Origin: CAKZKT01 sp034434235
GTDB lineage: Bacteria; Chloroflexota; Anaerolineae; CG2-30-64-16
Length of the DNA: 64,000 nucleotides
Reading direction: 5' to 3'
Assembly: GCA_034434235.1 (NCBI GenBank)
Contig: DAOTZV010000004.1
Span: 1-64,000, forward strand
Part shown: positions 46,181-53,308 of the stretch, piece by piece
Numbering within the stretch: the first letter of the stretch is position 1
Layout: each line of letters begins with the position of its first letter
The notes under the pieces: model-generated
Seen by the model: only the letters and a program-made list of their open reading frames with translations
Database searches by the model: none
Told to the model about the DNA's origin: nothing
Position numbers and translations under genes: made by a program

Positions 46181-47470
46181 ATGGGCCGCCTGTTCCTGTT
46201 GGCCGGCGCGATGTATGGCCTGCTGCTGATCGGCCTGGCGACGCTGAACGGCGGGCTGTTGGCGCTGGCGTTGCCGCTGATCGTCTACCTGGGCGCGGCG
46301 CTGCTCTACGCGCCCGACGTGCCCCGGCTCCAGGTGACGCGTACCCTGAGCGCCGAACGGGTGCGGCCGGCCGCCGAGGTCGAGGTGAAGCTGACGATCC
46401 GCAACGAAAGCGCCCAGCTCGAAGAGGTGCTGCTGGAGGATCTGGTCCCGGCATCCGTCACCGTGCGCGCCGGCCGGCCGGGCAAGGTCGTCGTGCTTTC
46501 CCCCGGCCAGAGCGTGGAACTGACCTACACGGTGGCCGGGCCGCGCGGCTACCATCAGTTCCAGGCGTTGCGCGTGACCGCGGCCGATCATCTGGGCCTG
46601 TTCCGCCGCCAGGTAACCCTTCCCGCGCCGGGCGGCTTCCTGGTGTTGCCCGAGGTGGGCCGCCTGCGCCAGGTGGCCATCCGGCCGCTGCGCACGCGGG
46701 CCAGCGCGGGATTGATCGCCGCGCGCGTGGGCGGGCCAGGGGTGGATTTCTTCGGCGTGCGCGAGTACCAGTACGGCGATTCGCTGCGCTGGGTGAACTG
46801 GCACGCCACGGCCCGCCACCCCCGCCACATCTTCACCAACGAGTTCGAGCAAGAGCGCATCGCCGACGTCGGCCTGATCCTGGATGCCCGCCAGCGCCAC
46901 GACCTGTGGTCGGCCGGCGATTCGCTCTTCGAGCACGCAGTCCGCGCCACCGCCGCGCTGGCCGATACCTTCCTGCGGGCCGGCAATCGCGTAGCGCTGC
47001 TCTCGTACGGCGCGGGGTTGACCTGGGTCTTTCCGGGCTACGGCCACATTCAGCGCGAGCGCATCTTGCAGGCCCTGGGCCGCGCGCAGACCGGCGAAAG
47101 CGACATCTTCGAGACGTTGGAGTATCTGCCCACGCGGCTCTTCCCGGCCCACTCGCAGATCGTGCTGGTGAGTCCCCTGTGCCCCGACGACCTGCGCACG
47201 CTGATCCGGCTGCGCGCCCACGGCTACGAAGTGCTGGTGATCAGCCCCGACCCGATCGCGTTCGAAAGCAAGGGATTGGCCGCCGACCGGCATACGGCGA
47301 TGGCCGTGCGCCTGGCCCGGCTGGAGCGGACGATCCTGCTGCGCCGCCTGCGCCAGGCGGGCATCCAGGTGGTGGATTGGGCGGTGGATCGGCCGCTGGA
47401 CGAGGCGGTGTTGGTGTCGCTGGGGCGGTCGCCGCGCTGGGCCCGGCCCGTGATGTCCATACAGGGATGA
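46181..47470 (+). CDS. DUF58 domain protein
   Basis: A 429-residue protein with two N-terminal membrane helices (1-50), an immunoglobulin-like segment (about 55-130) and the DUF58 core with the family motif FFGVREYQYGDSLRWVNWHA. It continues into a vWA-like fold (VGLILDARQRHD, where the metal site DxSxS is not kept). Partner of the MoxR ATPase just upstream. Confidence 0.92.
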   Translation: MGRLFLLAGAMYGLLLIGLATLNGGLLALALPLIVYLGAALLYAPDVPRLQVTRTLSAERVRPAAEVEVKLTIRNESAQLEEVLLEDLVPASVTVRAGRPGKVVVLSPGQSVELTYTVAGPRGYHQFQALRVTAADHLGLFRRQVTLPAPGGFLVLPEVGRLRQVAIRPLRTRASAGLIAARVGGPGVDFFGVREYQYGDSLRWVNWHATARHPRHIFTNEFEQERIADVGLILDARQRHDLWSAGDSLFEHAVRATAALADTFLRAGNRVALLSYGAGLTWVFPGYGHIQRERILQALGRAQTGESDIFETLEYLPTRLFPAHSQIVLVSPLCPDDLRTLIRLRAHGYEVLVISPDPIAFESKGLAADRHTAMAVRLARLERTILLRRLRQAGIQVVDWAVDRPLDEAVLVSLGRSPRWARPVMSIQG

Positions 47471-47513
47471 GCGGACAGCGGATGGGAACGCATAAACGAG
47501 TGGTGAGGTGAAG

Positions 47514-48014
47514 ATGATCGTGGCGCGTGCTGCTCTCCTCTGCATCCTGTTGGCCGGCGCCGCGGGAGCCGTGCTTTGGGCGCTGGCCGGCGCGTGGCAG
47601 GTGGGCCTGTTGGCCGCGGGCCTGGCGGGCCTGTGGCTCGTCGCGCATCGGCGCCGTCCGGCATCGTTCACCTCGCTGATGCTCCTGGCATTCATCCTCC
47701 TCGCCGCCGCGGGCGCAAGTCTCCCCTCGGCCCTGTTCTGGGCGCCCCTCTCGCTGGTGGCCGCGCTGGCCGCCTGGGACCTGGAACGATTCGCCGGCCG
47801 GCTGGCGGCGGCCGAACCGTCGGCCGAGACGCGCGATCTGGAACGCCGTCATCTACTGCGCCTGGCCGCGGTCAGCGGCATCGGCCTGCTGTTGGGTTGG
47901 GCCGGCCAGGCCATCCACCTCAAGCTCGACCTCGCTGTGATCCTGCTCCTGGGCTTTCTGGCGATCCTGGGCCTGAACCGGCTCGTGCGATCGCTGGTGC
48001 GCGAAAGCGATTAG
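47514..48014 (+). CDS. Hydrophobic membrane protein (166 aa)
   Basis: A 166-residue protein with five or six hydrophobic segments and a short charged stretch (AAAEPSAETRDLERRHLLR) in the middle. No family recognised. It follows the DUF58 gene after 43 bp and may be the last gene of that operon. ATG 47514 is used; GTG 47508 is equally open. Confidence 0.7.
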   Translation: MIVARAALLCILLAGAAGAVLWALAGAWQVGLLAAGLAGLWLVAHRRRPASFTSLMLLAFILLAAAGASLPSALFWAPLSLVAALAAWDLERFAGRLAAAEPSAETRDLERRHLLRLAAVSGIGLLLGWAGQAIHLKLDLAVILLLGFLAILGLNRLVRSLVRESD

Positions 48015-48026
48015 CGCGCGTAGCCT

Positions 48027-48054
48027 TTGCGAAAAGATCACCTTGTGATATACT
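48027..48054 (+). promoter_or_regulatory. Promoter with internal palindrome, before the cytochrome c maturation group
   Basis: TTGCGA (48027-48032), 16 bp, TATACT (48049-48054). The spacer holds ATCAC-CTT-GTGAT (48037-48049), which overlaps the -10 box and may be an operator. Confidence 0.55.
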
Positions 48055-48094
48055 AACCTAACCTGAAAATCGTGGCAGAGGAACCCGAATACCC

Positions 48095-49042
48095 ATGAAC
48101 CGAACACCGAAAAGGTTCTTGCCCTGGCTCGCGCTGTGGTGGGCATCGGCCGTGCTGATCGGCGGTTTGCTCTTGCTCGGCGCGAGCGCCGCGGCGCAGG
48201 CGCCGGCGCTGACGATCGACCGGGCATCGTTGCGGTTGTGGCCCGAATACGACGATCCCGGCCTGCTGGTCATCCTGTCGGGCGCGTTCACCGGCACCAT
48301 CGCCTTCCCCCAACCGATCGCGTTCCCGATCCCGGCCAACGCGCGCGGCATCCAGGCCACCTACATCGGGGAAGACGGCAATCTGTACAACCAGCCCTGG
48401 CAGGTGGTAGACGGCAAGTTGACCTATTCGCTCCCGCGGCCGCAGTTTCAGATCGAGTTCTACCTCGACCGGCCGCCGTCGGGCAATCAACGCGAGCTGA
48501 GCTACACCTTCGAAACGCCCTACGCCATCGACGAGCTGACCGTTTCCTTCCAGCAGCCGGCGCGCGCCGCGGGCTTCTCCGCGCAGCCGACGCCGGAAGA
48601 GTCGTTCCAGGGCAGCGACGGGTTCACCTATTATGCTTTCGTCCGCAGGGGCCTCAAGGCCGGCGACAAGCTGCCGCTGACCATGCGTTATGTCAAAAAC
48701 GACCAGGGGCTTTCAGTGGCGCAGGCCAGATTGGAGGCCGGCAGCGCCGCCGCACCGGTCTCTGCACCGAACGCTCCATCTGCCAGCGCGATCCCCCCCT
48801 GGCTCCCTTACCTGTTGATCGGCCTGGGCGCGGCCGCGCTGGTCGGCGCCGGGAGCTACTGGTATCTCCGCCTGCGGCCGCCGGCGACGCCCCAGGCGCT
48901 GCCCCCGACCGCCCAAGGCCGGGCGAAGGGCCCGGCACCGTCCGTGCCGGCCGGCAGGGCGGTGTTCTGCACCCGCTGCGGACACCGGTTCGGCCCGGAG
49001 GATCGCTTCTGCGCGCAATGCGGCGCGCCGCGCAAGGGGTAA
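48095..49042 (+). CDS. Exported zinc-ribbon membrane protein
   Basis: A 315-residue protein: signal peptide (about 1-37), an extracytoplasmic beta-rich domain (38-225, LSYTFETPYAIDELTVSFQQPA), a membrane helix (about 230-255) and a C-terminal cytoplasmic zinc ribbon (FCTRCGHRFGPEDRFCAQCG, two CxxC). It starts the cytochrome c maturation gene run. The zinc ribbon closely resembles that in the protein at 52826. Function unknown; an assembly factor in the same pathway is possible. Confidence 0.78.
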   Translation: MNRTPKRFLPWLALWWASAVLIGGLLLLGASAAAQAPALTIDRASLRLWPEYDDPGLLVILSGAFTGTIAFPQPIAFPIPANARGIQATYIGEDGNLYNQPWQVVDGKLTYSLPRPQFQIEFYLDRPPSGNQRELSYTFETPYAIDELTVSFQQPARAAGFSAQPTPEESFQGSDGFTYYAFVRRGLKAGDKLPLTMRYVKNDQGLSVAQARLEAGSAAAPVSAPNAPSASAIPPWLPYLLIGLGAAALVGAGSYWYLRLRPPATPQALPPTAQGRAKGPAPSVPAGRAVFCTRCGHRFGPEDRFCAQCGAPRKG

Positions 49043-49073
49043 CACGAAACGAAGCTTGCAGGAGTCCGAACAG

Positions 49074-49577
49074 ATGACAGATCTACGCGCCGCCGTGTGG
49101 CGGCTGATGGCGATCGGCCTGCTGCTCGCGCTGTGGCTGGGGGCCGGCGGCCCGGCCTCGGCGCAGACGCCGACGCCCAACCAGATCAACGCCGTCGCCA
49201 AAGAGCTGTGGTGTCCGCTGTGCAACGGCGTGCGGCTCGATAATTGCGAGCTGCAGGCTTGCATCCAGATGAGGGAAGTGATCGCCCAAAAGCTGATGGC
49301 CGGCGAGAGCAAGGAGCAGATCAAAGCCTACTTCGTCCAACAGTACGGCGATGTCGTGTTGGGCGCGCCTTCGCGCGAAGGGTTCAACCTCCTGGCGTGG
49401 CTGTTGCCCGTCCTGATCGTCCTGGTGGCGGCCGGGTGGCTCGTCTTCCTGGTGCGCATCTGGACGCGACGCCGCGCGCCGGCCGCGGCAACCGCGGCGG
49501 CCGGCCCGGCATCGGCCGGCGCCACGCGAGACGACTACCTCAAACGGGTGGACGAGGAGCTGCGGAAGTACGAGTAG
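49074..49577 (+). CDS. ccmH: Cytochrome c maturation protein CcmH
   Basis: A 167-residue CcmH-type thiol protein: signal or anchor (about 8-30), the CxxC motif in KELWCPLCNG (Cys 47 and 50), two further cysteines (Cys 58 and 63 in NCELQAC), FVQQYGDVVLGAPSREGFN, and a second helix (about 107-130). It reduces the CxxCH heme site of apocytochrome c before heme attachment. The additional cysteine pair is not in the standard proteobacterial protein. AGGAG precedes ATG 49074. Confidence 0.92.
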   Translation: MTDLRAAVWRLMAIGLLLALWLGAGGPASAQTPTPNQINAVAKELWCPLCNGVRLDNCELQACIQMREVIAQKLMAGESKEQIKAYFVQQYGDVVLGAPSREGFNLLAWLLPVLIVLVAAGWLVFLVRIWTRRRAPAAATAAAGPASAGATRDDYLKRVDEELRKYE

Positions 49578-49637
49578 CAGGGTCGGGAGGAGAGCACCGA
49601 CCTGGGCCTGGATTGCTGACTACGGACGGGCAAGCAC

Positions 49638-50105
49638 ATGTTGACTATCCTGCAAGGTGAACGCATCGGCCGTACGGCCGGCATGTTCGTCGGTTGTTCG
49701 GGCGTCGTCTTCGACGGGGAGCGGCGCAAGATCCTGCTCACGCGGCGGGCCGACAACGGACGCTGGTGCCTGCCGGGCGGCCACGTGGAGCCGGGCGAGA
49801 CGGTCGCCGAGGCCTGCATCCGCGAGATGCGAGAGGAGACCGGCCTCGAAGTGCGCATCGTGCGCCTGATCGGCGTCTACAGCAGCCCCAACTTCGTGCT
49901 CGACTACGGCGAGCGGGGCCGCTTCCAGGTGGTCGGCCTCAACTTCGAGGTCGAGCCGATCGGCGGCGAGCTGGGCCTGAGCAACGAAACGACCGCAGTG
50001 GGCTACTTTTCGGCCGACGAGATCGCCCGACTCGACCTGTTGGAACACCATCGCGAGCGCATCGCGGACGCGTTCGCGGATGGCGAAACGACCTTTGTGC
50101 GTTAA
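49638..50105 (+). CDS. Nudix hydrolase
   Basis: A 155-residue Nudix protein. The Nudix box is complete: GGHVEPGETVAEACIREM and REETGLEV (Gx5Ex7REUxEExGU). Such enzymes cleave nucleoside diphosphates linked to another group; the substrate is unknown. It sits inside the cytochrome c maturation run with no clear functional link. Confidence 0.9.
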   Translation: MLTILQGERIGRTAGMFVGCSGVVFDGERRKILLTRRADNGRWCLPGGHVEPGETVAEACIREMREETGLEVRIVRLIGVYSSPNFVLDYGERGRFQVVGLNFEVEPIGGELGLSNETTAVGYFSADEIARLDLLEHHRERIADAFADGETTFVR

Positions 50106-50117
50106 GGACGGCATGGC

Positions 50118-50690
50118 ATGACCACATCCACCGATCACGCTCCCGCGCCGACGCGCCGGCTTCCGGCATGGGCCATCGGCCTGGGGATTATCGTCGTCTT
50201 TGTGGCCGGACTGCTGGCGCTCTTGCTGCTGAAGCCGCCGCAGAAGAGCCTCTGCGATGAGGCCGCGCCCGACTTCACTCTGACCCTCTTCCCCGAATAT
50301 CGCGGCGGCTTCAGCGGCGACACGCTCGCCCTGGCCGAGTTGAAAGGGAAAGGGGTAGTGCTCAACTTCTGGGCGAGCTGGTGCGGCCCCTGCGAAGAAG
50401 AGGCCGCGGCCCTGGAAGCCGCCTGGCGACAGTACAGGGATAAAGGGATCGTGTTCGTCGGCGTGGACTATCTCGACCAGGACCCGGCGGCCAAACGCTA
50501 CCTGCAAAAGTTCAACATCACCTATCCCAACGGCCCCGATCTGGCCAGCAAGATCTCGAAGCGCTACGCCATTCGCGGCGTGCCCGAGACCTTCTTCATT
50601 GACCCGCAAGGGAAGATCGTCGGGTGCCGCAAGATCGGCCCGCTCAGCGAGGCGGAGCTGAGACAGCGCATCGCGCAGATCATGCCATAG
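50118..50690 (+). CDS. Membrane-anchored thioredoxin-like protein (TlpA/CcmG-like)
   Basis: A 190-residue redoxin: one N-terminal membrane anchor (about 17-40) and a thioredoxin fold with WCGPC (Cys 89 and 92), FWASWCGPCEEEA, VDYLDQDPAAKRYL and the cis-Pro segment GVPETFFID. It should act outside the membrane, reducing apocytochrome c or CcmH in partnership with CcmF, whose gene follows 5 bp later. Confidence 0.92.
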   Translation: MTTSTDHAPAPTRRLPAWAIGLGIIVVFVAGLLALLLLKPPQKSLCDEAAPDFTLTLFPEYRGGFSGDTLALAELKGKGVVLNFWASWCGPCEEEAAALEAAWRQYRDKGIVFVGVDYLDQDPAAKRYLQKFNITYPNGPDLASKISKRYAIRGVPETFFIDPQGKIVGCRKIGPLSEAELRQRIAQIMP

Positions 50691-50695
50691 GACTG

Positions 50696-52756
50696 ATGAT
50701 TATGTCTATCACTGATGTCGGTTACATCGCTTTCGTTCTGGCGCTCGTGCTGAGCCTGTACGGCATCGTAGTGTCGGTGCTCGGCGCGCGGCGCAACCTG
50801 CCCGAGCTGGTGGCCAGCGGCCGCAACGCCACCTACGTCGTCGGCGGCCTGGTGCTGATCGCCGCGCTCACCCTCTGGTACGCGCTGCTCACCAACCAGT
50901 TCCAGGTCGAGTTCATCGCTACCCACAGCGAACGCAACCTGCCCACCTTCTACAAGATCTCGGCCCTGTGGGGCGGCCAGGCCGGCTCGCTCACCTTCTG
51001 GACGCTGCTCCTGTGCGGCTTCGCCGTGGCCGCCACCTGGTTCTTCCGCAACGAGCAACCCGGTCTTCGCCCTTATGTAAACTCCGTGCTCCTGTTGACC
51101 ATCGCCTTCTTCGCGACGATCGTGCTCTTCGCGGCCAATCCGTTCGAGAAATTCTGGCGCGGCGCGGGCGGCCAGATCGTCACGGCCGTGTGGCCGCCGG
51201 CGGGCGCCACGCCCTTCATCCCGGCCGACGGCCAGGGGTTGAACCCACAGCTTCAGAACTACTGGATGGTGATCCATCCCATCATGCTCTACCTGGGCTT
51301 CGTGGGCCTGACGGTGCCGTTTGCCTTCGCGGTGGCCGCGCTGATCACGGGCCAGCTCGGCAACGCCTGGATCAGGCTCGTTCGCAAGTGGACCCTCATC
51401 CCGTGGCTCTTCCTGAGCATCGGCATCATCATGGGCTCGCAGTGGGCCTATGTCGAGCTGGGCTGGGGCGGCTATTGGGCGTGGGACCCGGTGGAAAACG
51501 CCTCGTTCCTGCCCTGGCTGACCGCCACCGCCTTCGTGCACAGCATCATGATCCAGGAGCGCCGCGGCATGCTCAAGGTCTGGAACATGGTGCTGATCTG
51601 GCTCACCTGGGAGCTGACCCTCTTCGGCACCTTCCTGACCCGCAGCGGGGTGATCGAATCGGTGCATTCGTTCGCCCTCTCGCCCATCGGGCCGATGTTC
51701 GCCGTGTTCATCGTGGCCACCCTGGTGGCCTATCTGGCGCTGCTGCTCTGGCGCATGCCGCTGTTGAAGAGCGAGAACCAGCTCGACGCCGTGCTCTCGC
51801 GCGAGACCGCCTTCCTCTCGCAGAACGTCATCTTCGTGGTGATCATGCTCGCCACGCTGCTCGGCACGATGTTCCGGCCGATCTCCGAATGGGTGACCGG
51901 CAACAAGATCTCGCTCAACGCGCCCTACTTCCAGCAGGTCAACGGCCCGATCTTCTTCGTATTGTTGCTGCTGATGGGAGCGGCGCCGCTGCTGGCGTGG
52001 CGGCGCTCGGGCCCGGAGACGTTGCGGCGCAACTTCGCGTTGCCGGTCGCCGCGGCGCTGCTCGGGGCCGTCGTGCTCTACGCGTTCGGGATGCGCAACC
52101 CGGCCGGCCTCATCGGCCTCGCCGCGCTGATCTTCGTCTTCGCGGGCATCGTCCAGGAGTACGTGCGCGGGGTGCAGGCTCGTCGGCACTCGACCGGTGA
52201 GCCGGTTGCCGCGGCCCTGGTCAACCTGGTGCGGCGCAACGGCCGGCGCTACGGCGGCTACATCGTCCACATCGGCGTGCTGATGATCGCCCTGGGCATC
52301 ATCGGCAACGAATTCTTCCAGTCGGAGTCGGAGGCCAACCTGCGGCCCGGCCAGACGATCAGCGTGGCCAACTATGTGCTCACCTATCGCGGCCTGGAGG
52401 CCAGCCGGGGGCCGAACTACACCGAATACACCGCCCGGCTCGACATCCGGCGCAGCGGCCGGCCGGCCGGCCAGGTCTTTCCGAAGAAACATCTCTACGA
52501 CAAGAACCCTGAACAGCCCATGACCGAGGTCGGCCTGGTGCCCGGACCCATCGAAGACGTCTACGTGGTACTGGCCGGCTTTGAGAACAACGGCAGCACC
52601 GCCTCCTTCAAGGTCTACATCAACCCGTTGATGTCGTGGATGTGGATCGGCGAGCTCTTCCTGGTATTGGGAGTACTGATCGGCATCTGGCCGCGCCGGA
52701 CGGTCGCTGTGGTCACCGCCCGTGCCCCCGCGCCCGGCGCAACTCAACCGGCCTGA
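50696..52756 (+). CDS. ccmF: Cytochrome c heme lyase CcmF
   Basis: A 686-residue polytopic protein with about 15 helices and the tryptophan-rich heme-handling motif GWGGYWAWDPVENASFLPWL. Conserved His residues occur in VIHPIMLYLGF and VHSIMIQERR. It attaches heme to apocytochrome c. The C-terminal periplasmic domain (about 575-650) is present. ccmA-E are not in the window, so they are elsewhere or outside the window. Start ATG 50696 (or 50702 two codons on). Confidence 0.95.
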   Translation: MIMSITDVGYIAFVLALVLSLYGIVVSVLGARRNLPELVASGRNATYVVGGLVLIAALTLWYALLTNQFQVEFIATHSERNLPTFYKISALWGGQAGSLTFWTLLLCGFAVAATWFFRNEQPGLRPYVNSVLLLTIAFFATIVLFAANPFEKFWRGAGGQIVTAVWPPAGATPFIPADGQGLNPQLQNYWMVIHPIMLYLGFVGLTVPFAFAVAALITGQLGNAWIRLVRKWTLIPWLFLSIGIIMGSQWAYVELGWGGYWAWDPVENASFLPWLTATAFVHSIMIQERRGMLKVWNMVLIWLTWELTLFGTFLTRSGVIESVHSFALSPIGPMFAVFIVATLVAYLALLLWRMPLLKSENQLDAVLSRETAFLSQNVIFVVIMLATLLGTMFRPISEWVTGNKISLNAPYFQQVNGPIFFVLLLLMGAAPLLAWRRSGPETLRRNFALPVAAALLGAVVLYAFGMRNPAGLIGLAALIFVFAGIVQEYVRGVQARRHSTGEPVAAALVNLVRRNGRRYGGYIVHIGVLMIALGIIGNEFFQSESEANLRPGQTISVANYVLTYRGLEASRGPNYTEYTARLDIRRSGRPAGQVFPKKHLYDKNPEQPMTEVGLVPGPIEDVYVVLAGFENNGSTASFKVYINPLMSWMWIGELFLVLGVLIGIWPRRTVAVVTARAPAPGATQPA

Positions 52757-52825
52757 CAGGTTTGACGTGTTCACGTGTTCACGTGTTCACGTTTTACGTT
52801 TTACGTTTCACTTTCCAGGACCACC
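52757..52825. repeat. CGTGTTCA / CGTTTTA simple repeat
   Basis: GTGTTCAC occurs three times in tandem (52766-52790), then TTTTACG twice and TTTCAC. Same kind of spacer as at 15933 and 42441. Confidence 0.75.
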
Positions 52826-53308
52826 ATGCTCATCATCCTGACCATCCTCATCGCCGCGGCCGCGCTGCTGATCGTGGCGTATCCGATCATCGCCAGGTCG
52901 CGAGAAACCGAACCGGCCGTCAGCCCGGCCCAGGAGGAGCTGGCCGAGCTGATGGCGCGGCGCGACGCCGTGTTCCAGGCGCTGCGCGATCTGAGCTTCG
53001 ACCGTCAGGTCGGCAAGGTGACCGCCGAAGACTTCGCCGTCTTCGAGGCCAACCTCAAGCAAGCCGCGGCCGAGGCATTGGCCGCGCTGGACGAGTGGGA
53101 AGCGGCCGCGGATAGGGCGCTGGATGCCGTGCTCGAGCGGGCGATTGCCGCGCGGCGCGCTGCTCTGGCGGCCGGCGACCGCACCTGTCCCGCCTGCGGC
53201 CGGCCGGCCGCGGCCGAGGACCGTTTCTGCGCATGGTGCGGCACCGCCTTGCCTGCGGCCGAGCCGAGGCCCGCCGATGCACGCACTCTTCCCTCCCTAT
53301 CTGGATGA
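52826..53308 (+). CDS. CcmI-like zinc-ribbon membrane protein
   Basis: A 160-residue protein: one N-terminal helix (3-21), a coiled-coil segment (RDAVFQALRDLSFDRQVGKV, TAEDFAVFEANLKQAAAEAL) similar to the cytoplasmic part of CcmI, and a C-terminal zinc ribbon (CPACGRPAAAEDRFCAWCG). CcmI helps present apocytochrome c for heme attachment. Its last 32 bases overlap the glnE start. Confidence 0.8.
   Translation: MLIILTILIAAAALLIVAYPIIARSRETEPAVSPAQEELAELMARRDAVFQALRDLSFDRQVGKVTAEDFAVFEANLKQAAAEALAALDEWEAAADRALDAVLERAIAARRAALAAGDRTCPACGRPAAAEDRFCAWCGTALPAAEPRPADARTLPSLSG

Noticed and set aside
50564..52774. 736-codon open frame opposite ccmF
   Set aside because: Shadow frame; the composition is rich in His, Gln and Arg and the ccmF strand carries the conserved motifs.
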